Part shown: positions 25,372-32,162 of the stretch, piece after piece | How the letters are laid out: every line of letters starts with the position of its first letter | Numbering within the stretch: the first letter of the stretch is position 1 | Assembly: GCA_045539595.1 (NCBI GenBank) | Contig: JAZQFQ010000101.1 | Coordinates: 1-34,370, forward strand | Reading direction: 5' to 3' | From: SIG701 sp045539595 | GTDB taxonomy: Bacteria > Bacillota > Clostridia > Oscillospirales > CAG-272 | Length of the DNA stretch: 34,370 bases | Position numbers and translations under genes: made by a program | The notes under the pieces: model-generated | What the model saw: only the letters and a program-made list of their open reading frames with translations | What the model was told of the DNA's origin: nothing | Databases searched by the model: none

Positions 25372-27651
25372 TTACGATACCGGTTCGATATATTTAACCG
25401 TTGTCCAATATCTGCGAACAGAAAGTCCGCCAGGTATATTTGTATATATATGGGTAGTGTTTTCTTTAAATCTGTAACATGATGTAACATAATTCTCCAA
25501 AACTACCGTTTCAGAGGCAACTGGCATTGCATTCAAACTGCTCCATGTCAAGCATGCCAAGGCATCGGGCTCACCGTACTCATACCCCAAAGACATAAAA
25601 TTACTGGAAGTACAATAATCTCCTGTTTCACTGTACAAGGCAACATAATTGCACACGCTATTGCTGTCTGCATGAACACTGTAAGCCGTTATCTTTTCGC
25701 CCACATTCGGAGCGCCAATCTTCCGCGTCATTCCCCATTCCTGATGATAGACATAATAACGATTCGAACCCGGCGACGCATCCGGTGAACAAACAATATA
25801 CACTATCTTATGATCTTCAGCGGGGTCTGCAGGCAAATCGAAGGTAAACTCTATGACTTGGTGCTCTTTTGTGACTTCATAGGTAACATAATACTTATTG
25901 TCCAAAAGCGGAATCGGTTCACCGTCCAAAAGCACGGTAACATAGTATCTACCAATATCCTGGTAGGTTGCCACATAGGTTGCTTCAATCTCATCCCCTT
26001 GCCTGAAGTGTGCGTATTTTCCATTGCGGAAATACACATTTGTATAATCTATCGAAGCAGAAACTCTATATTCCCCTCCATCCGGAAGCGGCTGAACCTT
26101 CGGGATAACCGTTGCGTACACTTCTTCTGCCGGCTGACGTGTCTCCATCTGAGACACATCCGTCAAAATCGTCGTCGTCTTATGCATATCGCCATAATCT
26201 GTATAAAACGCATACTCCACTTCTGGGAGGCACATGATTTCTAATATACCGTTATCGGCAATATCCGATGGAACCAACGACACAGTTATATCCCATGTGT
26301 TTGAGTCACCCGGCTTCGCTATGTAATTAATTCTGTCCACCGTTTTTCCGTCATGCACAAAACTCTGCACCACACCGTTGTACAAAACCAATAATGTCAT
26401 GTCCCGTGTTTCCCAGCCCGACTGATACTTGTGATTCACAGTCATGGACAAACATCCGTCCGTTAATTTTACTGGTATATCCTTGGCCGTTGACTCAAAT
26501 GCTTTTGAAAAACTATTTTCCCGATACTCCACTGTATCACCGTTTTCATTCTTCATTTGTACCGTAACAATATCCCACGGTAATTCTGTGCTCGAAGCAC
26601 CGTTCGTGATGTAATATGCTTTTCGATAGGAGTCGTATACTATCGGATGATCTCCGTCCATTTGATCCGCCACGGTAAGTGCAAAAATGGTATGATTCCC
26701 CTCTGCCAGATCGTCAGGCAATTCCATGGGAACAGAAAGGATTTGTTCTGTGTTTTCCAAAGTCCACCGTATACTGGCACTTCCGTTGAACACATCGTAC
26801 GGTTGGTTGTCAATGAATACGGTAGTTGTATAACATCCCGGCTGCCCTGTCGCATCCAAATGACAAGCAGCAGGTTTTCCATATACATGTTCAATGCATC
26901 CGTATGCATCTAAAGGAATAGGCTGCCGGGGAGAGCTAACAACGGCATCATCCATACGGAGAGCCACATGCAGCGCATGATTTTTTATATCCAGTAGCAC
27001 TCTTTGTAAGTCCGCCTCGAAATCAAGACTCTCCGCTCCCTGCAGGTACTCTCTGAGATTACAAACATAGCTCTGCATATCCGGAACGTCATCCGCAGTC
27101 AATTTTACAGAACTGCCGTCCGCAATAGGCAACTTCACTCCACAAGCGAAGTTGTGATCGAATGTGTTCTTGAGAACCTCCGTATCCGCATTCTCCACTA
27201 TAACAACGATCACCTCATCGTCCCGCTCAAGGAACAAGGGGGAAAAGCAAATATCCAGGTTTTCCGCCATTCCCTTACCGCTCGTAATGTAGTGGCAGTA
27301 AGCTTCCGCATCATTTGCGGAGCAGGAGATCGGCACGCCCCCAGAAAACACCATTACCCCGAAACACTGAGGTGAATAATTATCACACTGCAAAGATACT
27401 GTAACAGATGCCGTCCCATTGTCCAAAAGCAAAGGTTCATCCTTCGTAATAGGTGCACCGTCCGCATGCTGCAGCACCACAGAATAAGACAACTCCGGTG
27501 TGCTGTTCTCCGAGACAGTTACTCCTTCCGGCGATGTACACACATCCAGATATGTGAGCGTTTTGGGAGTTGGGAAAGAACCGCTCCCACATCCCGTCAG
27601 CAAACAGGCACATGCGCCCAAGCATATCAATATTGTTTTCGCGTTAATCAT
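25372..27651 (-). CDS. Large lipoprotein with internal Ig-like repeats
   Basis: 759 residues from ATG 27651, six bases after AAGGAGG; a TTG two codons earlier is less likely. Residues 1-21 are a lipoprotein signal with lipobox LLTGC. The body seems to hold repeated beta-sandwich units. One repeat pair is visible: a strand ending VFIDNQPYDVFNG, later MELPDDLAEGNHTIFAL, versus VLLDGEPIPLLDN, later DLPADPAEDHKIVYIV. No enzyme motif seen. First gene of the four-gene operon with the propeller lipoprotein and the ABC exporter. Family not recognised. Confidence 0.8.
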   Translation of the reverse strand: MINAKTILICLGACACLLTGCGSGSFPTPKTLTYLDVCTSPEGVTVSENSTPELSYSVVLQHADGAPITKDEPLLLDNGTASVTVSLQCDNYSPQCFGVMVFSGGVPISCSANDAEAYCHYITSGKGMAENLDICFSPLFLERDDEVIVVIVENADTEVLKNTFDHNFACGVKLPIADGSSVKLTADDVPDMQSYVCNLREYLQGAESLDFEADLQRVLLDIKNHALHVALRMDDAVVSSPRQPIPLDAYGCIEHVYGKPAACHLDATGQPGCYTTTVFIDNQPYDVFNGSASIRWTLENTEQILSVPMELPDDLAEGNHTIFALTVADQMDGDHPIVYDSYRKAYYITNGASSTELPWDIVTVQMKNENGDTVEYRENSFSKAFESTAKDIPVKLTDGCLSMTVNHKYQSGWETRDMTLLVLYNGVVQSFVHDGKTVDRINYIAKPGDSNTWDITVSLVPSDIADNGILEIMCLPEVEYAFYTDYGDMHKTTTILTDVSQMETRQPAEEVYATVIPKVQPLPDGGEYRVSASIDYTNVYFRNGKYAHFRQGDEIEATYVATYQDIGRYYVTVLLDGEPIPLLDNKYYVTYEVTKEHQVIEFTFDLPADPAEDHKIVYIVCSPDASPGSNRYYVYHQEWGMTRKIGAPNVGEKITAYSVHADSNSVCNYVALYSETGDYCTSSNFMSLGYEYGEPDALACLTWSSLNAMPVASETVVLENYVTSCYRFKENTTHIYTNIPGGLSVRRYWTTVKYIEPVS

Positions 27652-27686
27652 AGTCAACCTCCTTACAAGATGGATCTACATGGTAT

Positions 27687-27715
27687 GTTATAACACGGTT
27701 CCTTTTCCAGACCAA
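27687..27715 (-). promoter_or_regulatory. Promoter of the lipoprotein/ABC operon
   Basis: Extended minus-10 TGtTATAAC (hexamer 27687-27692) with a weak minus-35 TTGGTC (27710-27715) 17 bases upstream. The minus-10 sits in a perfect 10-bp palindrome, TGTTATAACA, which could be an operator. In the rest of the gap a minus-strand frame (27663-27824) is open for 53 codons and Cys-rich but has no start codon. Confidence 0.5.
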
Positions 27716-27835
27716 ATTGGGGGACAACTGCTTCGAATTTAGGAATAAATGCTTCACAGCAGAAGAAACCACAGTACTTACCATACGATTTTACGGTATC
27801 CTTTGTTGCATGTTGTGCTGATCTTTAATTGATAA

Positions 27836-28951
27836 TTGAAATCCTACAGCTCAGAAATATTTTCTCATATCTTTCTTAGTTTACATCACTCCCTATATAA
27901 AATGGAATTCATTCTTTTGAGCTCCGTTATTGTAACCGTTCAGTCCCAATACATGGATTTCAATGAATTGATGTACGGGTCAAACAGCATTGGCCGATAC
28001 ATTTTTGCCGTTATTCACAAAGTGGCACTGTTTGCTTTGTCCAATCTTCTTGCCCATGTGTTTAACAAAAACAGCCGCCTGGAAATGAAAACGGGCATCT
28101 ATACTTTAGGCATTTCTCTGCTCACGATCCTGGGGCTGGGAACCACCATGTATATCACCATCACTCCCGGCAGGGATCCGTTTTCGGGCAACATTTTGAT
28201 TATTACCGTTGCTTTTGTTCTAATCAACATCCTTGTGTACTTCCTGATATGGCAGGTACAGAAGCTGCAGGAAAACAAGTACGAACTCAAACTGATTCAG
28301 GCGAAAATGAAATTCGACGAGACGCGTCACAACGATATTTCCGCGCTGTGGAATGAGACACGCAAAATTCAGCACGATATCAAGCAGCATCTGGCAGTCA
28401 TAGCCAACCAACTGGAAGACGGAGCCCTTGACGAGTGCAAAAACTATGTGGGGGAACTGCTTCCCGCTATCGAGCGGATGGGTAAATTGATGAAATCGGA
28501 CAATGCGGTCTTGGATTACGTCATCAACACAAAGCTGGGTTCGCTGAAGGACACCCGTGTGCATATATCCAACACCATTGCGGATTTGAGCGATATCCGG
28601 GACGTGGATCTGGCATGTCTTATAGGAAATATGCTGGACAATGCCATTAAAGCCACGAAAGCATTGGAAGATAAGCAGATCGAATTGCTGTTCGCTATGC
28701 AAAATTCCAATCGAATCATCATTTGCAAAAACACCATTGCAGAATCTGTTTTGAAAAACAACAAAGAACTCGCTTCCACCAAACCGAATCGGGATCGCCA
28801 TGGTTTGGGACATCTAATCATGGAAAAGGTCGCAAAAGATTACAACGGATTTGTTGACTATTTTGAAGAGGATGGTATGTTCGGCGTGGAAATCATTCTT
28901 CCTCTGCTGGAGGAGGCATACAACTCTACTCCCATCGGAGTATGTAACTAG
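27836..28951 (+). CDS. GHKL sensor histidine kinase, AgrC-like, N-terminally short
   Basis: 371 residues from TTG 27836, directly after a stop codon and with no ribosome site; the first ATG (27902) has none either. Only about three or four membrane segments remain (near 24-35, 54-75, 85-108, 120-140), fewer than the six or so of AgrC-type kinases, so the gene is probably 5'-truncated. The kinase part is intact: phospho-acceptor His180 in KIQHDIKQHL, N-box IGNMLDNAIKATKAL (Asn265/Asn269) and G-box RDRHGLGHLIMEKV. No LytTR response regulator, AgrB or AgrD is next to it. Either a decayed quorum/peptide sensor or an orphan. Confidence 0.7.
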   Translation: MKSYSSEIFSHIFLSLHHSLYKMEFILLSSVIVTVQSQYMDFNELMYGSNSIGRYIFAVIHKVALFALSNLLAHVFNKNSRLEMKTGIYTLGISLLTILGLGTTMYITITPGRDPFSGNILIITVAFVLINILVYFLIWQVQKLQENKYELKLIQAKMKFDETRHNDISALWNETRKIQHDIKQHLAVIANQLEDGALDECKNYVGELLPAIERMGKLMKSDNAVLDYVINTKLGSLKDTRVHISNTIADLSDIRDVDLACLIGNMLDNAIKATKALEDKQIELLFAMQNSNRIIICKNTIAESVLKNNKELASTKPNRDRHGLGHLIMEKVAKDYNGFVDYFEEDGMFGVEIILPLLEEAYNSTPIGVCN

Positions 28952-28966
28952 TGAGCGGTTTTTCAT

Positions 28967-29635
28967 TTGTTAACCAGAATTGTTCATCCAAGTCAATCAT
29001 TTAATGGTGAGCACCTATCATTGAAGGAAAATACTCTAGCAGTTATAGAACACATTGTGTCGGTACTAAAAGATGCCGGGTATAACCCCTATGAGCAGTT
29101 ATTTGCCTATGCATCTACCGGTAATGACAGCTATATCACCCGCAAAGGCAATGCCCGAACTCTAATTGCGGAAGTCGATCGGGAACAGTTGATGCAATAT
29201 CTGATATCTAAAACCACCACAGAACCATATGATCTCTCAATAATTATTTACAGCGGTGCTTTGTTTGAGCACCGCTGTTTGTTGTTTTTCAGTATATATC
29301 TATCTTTAAGTTTAAGAACATACTTCATGTTTCTGTTCTCCTTTCAAGCGACACTTAGACCCTCTTTACTCCTCCTTCCCTTTTCTTTGACTATGCATCC
29401 CAAATTTTCACCTGCGAAACCGCTTGACAACCGCCGCCGCAAGCGCTACAATACAAACTCCTCCCGAGCTGCAGTTACTGCAAAATCGGAAGGCATCGCT
29501 GACCACATATTGACCACAACAAAAATTCTGACCACATATTCTGACCATAGACACGCACGGACTATACGGATACAAGAGCTCACGAGAGCACGGAAATATA
29601 ATTTTTCCGCACAGGAAAGCACTAAAAAAACTTAA
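28967..29635 (+). CDS. IreB-like (UPF0297) ORF whose frame runs through a terminator
   Basis: Residues about 18-85 resemble IreB, a small phosphoprotein regulator: ALxEKGYNPxNQIVGYLLSGDPAYI is matched by VLKDAGYNPYEQLFAYASTGNDSYI, and ARNLIRKIERDEL by ARTLIAEVDREQL. IreB is about 85-90 residues and would end near base 29230. Here the frame continues through the hairpin at 29250-29278 to 29635, giving a C-terminal tail of over 100 residues with no domain. Start is TTG without a ribosome site. Both neighbouring frames stop within 15 codons of the IreB-like part, so a one-base change probably lost the real stop. Likely a decayed or divergent IreB homologue. Confidence 0.5.
   Translation: MLTRIVHPSQSFNGEHLSLKENTLAVIEHIVSVLKDAGYNPYEQLFAYASTGNDSYITRKGNARTLIAEVDREQLMQYLISKTTTEPYDLSIIIYSGALFEHRCLLFFSIYLSLSLRTYFMFLFSFQATLRPSLLLLPFSLTMHPKFSPAKPLDNRRRKRYNTNSSRAAVTAKSEGIADHILTTTKILTTYSDHRHARTIRIQELTRARKYNFSAQESTKKT
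29250..29278 (+). terminator. Rho-independent terminator inside the IreB-like frame
   Basis: Perfect 11-bp stem ACAGCGGTGCT / AGCACCGCTGT, 7-base loop, followed by TTGTTGTTTTTC. A textbook terminator for plus-strand transcripts from the kinase/IreB-like region. Confidence 0.85.
29424..29452 (+). promoter_or_regulatory. Strong sigma-70 promoter without an obvious gene
   Basis: TTGACA (29424-29429), 17-base spacer and TACAAT (29447-29452), pointing toward the tRNA 3' fragment at 29681. Consensus quality like this is typical of tRNA promoters. The 5' half of the tRNA is missing from the 220 bases between them. Confidence 0.7.
29500..29549 (+). repeat. Four TGACCA boxes (arm-site-like repeats)
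   Basis: TGACCACATATT at 29500-29511 and exactly again at 29529-29540, with shorter copies TGACCACA at 29511-29518 and TGACCATA at 29542-29549, all in one orientation. Clustered direct repeats next to a tRNA fragment resemble integrase arm-binding sites or other protein-binding iterons. Confidence 0.65.
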
Positions 29636-29680
29636 AAGCATCGAAAAAACGTTCAGGCCGGCGTTGGGGTGGTAGAGGCC

Positions 29681-29708
29681 GCTGGTTCAAGTCCAGTCAC
29701 TCAGACCA
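29681..29708 (+). other. tRNA 3'-end fragment (T-arm, acceptor strand, CCA), attachment-site-like
   Basis: GCTGG-TTCAAGT-CCAGT forms a 5-bp T-arm (one G-T pair) with the standard 7-base loop, followed by a 7-base acceptor strand (CACTCAG), discriminator A and encoded CCA at 29706-29708, then a terminator. The upstream bases (29651-29680) cannot be folded into D and anticodon arms by eye and the complementary 5' acceptor (CTGAGTG) is absent nearby. It is therefore a partial tRNA: a displaced 3' end left by an element integrating in a tRNA gene, or a tRNA pseudogene. Confidence 0.6.
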
Positions 29709-29742
29709 AATAAAGCCGAAAACGATCGTTTTCGGCTTTATT
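29709..29742 (+). terminator. Perfect 34-base palindromic terminator after the tRNA fragment
   Basis: AATAAAGCCGAAAACGA and its exact complement, ending in a run of T residues on the plus strand. It starts directly after the tRNA CCA, as expected for a tRNA gene's native terminator. Confidence 0.85.
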
Positions 29743-29823
29743 TTTTTGCTTTTTGGGGGTATCCTCCTTTCAAGAACGGATTTATATAAACGTCTGCGCA
29801 GCGAACAGACGGATATAACGAAA

Positions 29824-29919
29824 AAAGTGAGCCTCAAAACAACGCAGAGACTCTCTGCTGTGTGTTCTGATACTCACCCTTAATCTCCCGAATTCACCGC
29901 CGGGAGGACGGCTCACTTT
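29824..29919 (-). ncRNA. Folded RNA element at the 3' end of the second LexA-like cassette
   Basis: On the minus strand a 10-bp closing stem AAAGTGAGCC/GGCTCACTTT (29910-29919 with 29824-29833) encloses two hairpins: CTCCCG/CGGGAG (29885-29906, 10-base loop) and GCAGAG/CTCTGC (29844-29858, 3-base loop), with a 26-base unpaired joiner between them. The closing stem ends in T residues, so it could be a branched terminator. The multi-branch shape with a long single-stranded joiner also looks like a structured ncRNA. It begins 17 bases after the Zn-ribbon stop. I recognise no known family. Confidence 0.5.
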
Positions 29920-29936
29920 CGATTGTAATTTGTGAT

Positions 29937-30158
29937 TTATGCGTTTGCCACGCCGAGAACGGGGATTCCGATGCGGCGATTTTCTATAACTGCAACCATT
30001 GTTTTGCGCTTAGCACACATCTGTGTAGGGCCTTCGTAATCCTCATTCACACAAATCACGGACATATATTTTTTGTCAGCACCGTTATCCGAGTAGACCA
30101 CGGGTCTGCCGCAGTTCGGACAATCACCGATAGGGATTCTTCTTCTGTTGTTTTTCAA
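29937..30158 (-). CDS. Small Zn-ribbon protein, copy 2
   Basis: 73 residues from TTG 30158, set by AAAGGAG 6-7 bases before it; an in-frame ATG at 30179 lies inside the preceding LexA-like gene. CPNC near the start and a later lone Cys (MCAKRK) correspond to the two CxxC pairs of copy 1, so the second pair has lost one Cys here. VVYSDNGADKKYMSVICVNEDYEGP is shared with copy 1 at high identity. Always just after a LexA-like gene in this window, suggesting joint function; the role is unknown. Confidence 0.75.
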   Translation of the reverse strand: MKNNRRRIPIGDCPNCGRPVVYSDNGADKKYMSVICVNEDYEGPTQMCAKRKTMVAVIENRRIGIPVLGVANA

Positions 30159-30171
30159 TGGCGTCTCCTTT

Positions 30172-30723
30172 TCAAACATTCATCTTCAAAAGTTTGTGTG
30201 TTACGCAAACAGCAACGCCTTGTATCCGCAAATCCTCGGGATGGATATCCGCATAGCGTTCCATATCCTCGTTGCAGGAGCGGAGAAAATACGCTTTCTT
30301 TTTCTTATCAAATCCGAGCACTTTCAGATTGTTCACGCCTTGATCGAGCGCAACAACGATATCGCCAATCTCCGCTGTATTCTGTTTGCGGATAACAACG
30401 TAGTCCCCGGGATGAACACCGGCGTCAATCATCGACTCTCCTTTTGCTATCAACGCGAAAAACTCACCCTTGCCGATAAGAGATTCGGGCATGCGAATGT
30501 ACTCTATTACTTCCTCGGTTTCTTCCTGACCCGGGCCGCAGGCAACGTACCCAAGCACGGGCATTGCATAGTGATTCGTTTCCATTTCCATTCGTCTTGT
30601 ATGTACCGAACGGCGGCCGCTGTATTCCAGCTCGCCGTTTTCTTTCATCGCGCTGAGGCAACAATGAACGGTGGAAACGGAAATACCCGTTCCCGATGCG
30701 ATCTCACGCACGGAAGGAATCAC
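30172..30723 (-). CDS. LexA-like S24 repressor, copy 2 (N-terminus out of frame)
   Basis: The longest frame with a start begins at GTG 30723 (183 residues) and cuts into the winged helix. The same frame extends upstream with clear homology to copy 1 (IVQFIDEYYHNFF matches IVDYIDQYYSNYR) but meets no start before stops at 30781 and 30790. An ATG at 30779 is one base out of frame: one more A in the AAAA at the start would give a proper 203-residue protein. The catalytic parts are intact: cleavage site YVACG, nucleophile Ser (KGESMIDAG) and Lys (NNLKVLGF). The function is as for copy 1, if it is expressed. Translation may be coupled to the DUF6809 stop at 30790. Confidence 0.8.
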   Translation of the reverse strand: MIPSVREIASGTGISVSTVHCCLSAMKENGELEYSGRRSVHTRRMEMETNHYAMPVLGYVACGPGQEETEEVIEYIRMPESLIGKGEFFALIAKGESMIDAGVHPGDYVVIRKQNTAEIGDIVVALDQGVNNLKVLGFDKKKKAYFLRSCNEDMERYADIHPEDLRIQGVAVCVTHKLLKMNV

Positions 30724-30789
30724 AAAAAAATTATGATAGTACTCGTCAATAAACTGAACGATGACCGGTTTTGATTCATTTTATTCAAG

Positions 30790-31062
30790 TTATTCAAGTT
30801 CCGTATTCATCACTTCAATGATGATCCTTGCGCCGAGTGTGAAACCACTTACAAAGGCTTCTCGCTCGGTCATACTGTACATCTCGTTTGTGCATTCGGT
30901 GAACTTCTCGAAGACTTCCTTTTCCTCGTCGTTCATCCGTTTCAGCAGATCCTGTTGATGTCGGACGATGTATCCGAGCAGTTGTGAGTATGTGCTGCCT
31001 TTTTTGAACTCCCTCTCGCATGGGTTGATGTTGCCGTAATACAGATCTTCAAGAATGTTCAT
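30790..31062 (-). CDS. DUF6809-family protein
   Basis: 90 residues; GGGGGAATAAG precedes the ATG. The start MNILEDLYYGNINPCEREFKKGS and the end FVSGFTLGARIIIEVM match the family pattern ILEDLYYGNI-P-E ... F--GF-LG---M-EV, common in gut Clostridia mobile and accessory DNA, function unknown. The middle is a helix with LLKRMNDEEKEVFEKF, suggesting helical dimers. Its final codons CTTGAATAA are tandemly duplicated, giving two in-frame stops just before the LexA-like gene. Confidence 0.85.
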   Translation of the reverse strand: MNILEDLYYGNINPCEREFKKGSTYSQLLGYIVRHQQDLLKRMNDEEKEVFEKFTECTNEMYSMTEREAFVSGFTLGARIIIEVMNTELE

Positions 31063-31063
31063 C

Positions 31064-31159
31064 TTATTCCCCCTTCATAAAGTGAGAGCGGCTCTGGCTC
31101 GGAAACTTCCGATTCAGAACCGCTCTGTTTGCGTTGTTTAGTTGTTTTCTTCGTGTCAT
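31064..31159 (-). CDS. Small basic ORF, 31 residues, first in the cassette
   Basis: ATG 31159 with GGAGG eight bases upstream; about 24 bases after the expected transcription start. The peptide is very basic (MTRRKQ at the start) and its coding sequence contains a strong 42-base hairpin. It ends 2 bases before the DUF6809 ATG. A leader peptide acting with the hairpin, or a small DNA/RNA-binding peptide, is possible. A competing frame (31059-31265) overlaps it without a good ribosome site. Confidence 0.4.
   Translation of the reverse strand: MTRRKQLNNANRAVLNRKFPSQSRSHFMKGE
31085..31126 (-). repeat. Long hairpin within the leader ORF
   Basis: Outer arms AGAGCGGCTCTG (31085-31096) and CAGAACCGCTCT (31115-31126) pair over 12 positions with one wobble; inner arms TCGGAA/TTCCGA add 6 bp around a 2-base loop. 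No T run follows on either strand, so it is more likely an attenuator, processing or translation-control structure than a terminator. Confidence 0.65.
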
Positions 31160-31189
31160 GTGCATTTCCTCCATTTCGCGGTACCACAA

Positions 31190-31218
31190 ACCATACCACA
31201 GAACGAGGAGAAAGTCCA
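31190..31218 (-). promoter_or_regulatory. Candidate promoter of the second LexA-like cassette
   Basis: TGGACT (31213-31218), 17-base spacer, extended minus-10 TGgTATGGT (hexamer 31190-31195). No GAAACA-N3-TGTTTC operator like that of copy 1 is present. Confidence 0.5.
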
Positions 31219-31282
31219 GAGGAAATCAGAATATTTTTATTCTTTCTTCCGCGATTCTGATACATGAGATGTTCTGATAAGT

Positions 31283-31318
31283 ACAGTGCAGACCCAAATA
31301 AATGTGGACCTGCACTGT
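31283..31318 (-). terminator. Terminator after the TPM/SPFH operon
   Basis: ACAGTGCAG (31283-31291) pairs perfectly with CTGCACTGT (31310-31318), with further partial pairing inside. T-rich sequence follows on the plus side and less on the minus side. It lies 48 bases past the TPM stop. Confidence 0.6.
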
Positions 31319-31365
31319 TTATTTTTATGTTTCAGCAAATTCATTGAGGGGTTCACTCAGCGAAA

Positions 31366-32151
31366 TCAGAAGCTGCCGCTTGCGCCGCCGTGCGTCTTTC
31401 CGGAGGAGGAGGTATGCGTGGACGAGCCGCCGGAGCTGCTCTCCGATTTCTCCCGCCGGTCCACACGCCGGTACAGGAACAAATCCTTCTGCTCGGTGAG
31501 CTGCAGGCTGCCGCTCTTCACATAATCTTTCGCCGCAGCCTTTGCCTGCACGGAGTAGAGCTGATTCTTCCATTTGTTCATCCGGAAAAAAGCGATGACG
31601 AAGCCGATTCCAAGCGAAACAAGTCCGGTTAAGATCGGCGTGAACGGCTTCTTCGGAAGATTGCCCGCATCATACGGTGCGCCGGTTTTCGCCTGCGTGA
31701 TAAATTCGTCGCACAGCTCGGCAAAGCTGTGGAACGCATCATTCCATTCACCGGCGGACATCTGATCTGCGAACTGATCGGTCAGGTAGTCAAGTCCCGC
31801 ATCCGTAAAGGCAATGATGCCGTAGCCGGATGTGGATACCGCCCATTCTCGCTCATCCATGCTGATGAGCAGCAGAACCCCGTCCTCGCTGTATCCACTG
31901 TAATCGTAAGTATCGTCCGCATATTCTGTGGCAGTCCGTTCTCCCGTGCTGTTCACCGTCACGATCACAACGTCCAGATTCTGCCGGAGACTGATTTCGT
32001 CCAGCTTCGCGGAGAGTGCTGTTTCTTCGCTGTCGGTCAGAAGATCCGCTTCATCCACCAGTCGGGCAATACCATCAGAGGCAAAAGCAGGCTGGATCAG
32101 ACACACCACAAGAAGCAGGATGCCGATCAGACAGAATATTCTCTTTTTCAT
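31366..32151 (-). CDS. TPM-domain secreted/membrane protein
   Basis: 261 residues from ATG 32151 (GGAGGTGGGAGG upstream). Signal peptide 1-24 (ending AFAS); TPM domain about 26-155 (LVDEADLLTDSEETALSAKLDEI, then VVIVTVNS, YSEDGVLLLISMDEREWAVSTSGYG), a fold linked to photosystem repair and phosphatase-like activity in other organisms; membrane segment about 171-189; C-terminus low-complexity Ser/Gly/His (SSGGSSTHTSSSGKTHGG). Follows the Zn-ribbon membrane protein gene by 11 bases. TPM, Zn-ribbon and SPFH genes are often neighbours in Clostridia, suggesting a membrane-associated complex. Confidence 0.88.
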   Translation of the reverse strand: MKKRIFCLIGILLLVVCLIQPAFASDGIARLVDEADLLTDSEETALSAKLDEISLRQNLDVVIVTVNSTGERTATEYADDTYDYSGYSEDGVLLLISMDEREWAVSTSGYGIIAFTDAGLDYLTDQFADQMSAGEWNDAFHSFAELCDEFITQAKTGAPYDAGNLPKKPFTPILTGLVSLGIGFVIAFFRMNKWKNQLYSVQAKAAAKDYVKSGSLQLTEQKDLFLYRRVDRREKSESSSGGSSTHTSSSGKTHGGASGSF

Positions 32152-32162
32152 CCTCCCACCTC

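Noticed and set aside
27663..27824. 53-codon Cys-rich minus-strand frame between the kinase and the lipoprotein operon, considered as a signalling peptide
   Set aside because: It has no ATG, GTG or TTG start and no autoinducer-peptide pattern.
4793..30792. Reassignment of TAA as a sense codon, suggested by several in-frame TAA junctions
   Set aside because: Most genes here end in TAA exactly where their families end; isolated mutations or read errors explain the exceptions better.
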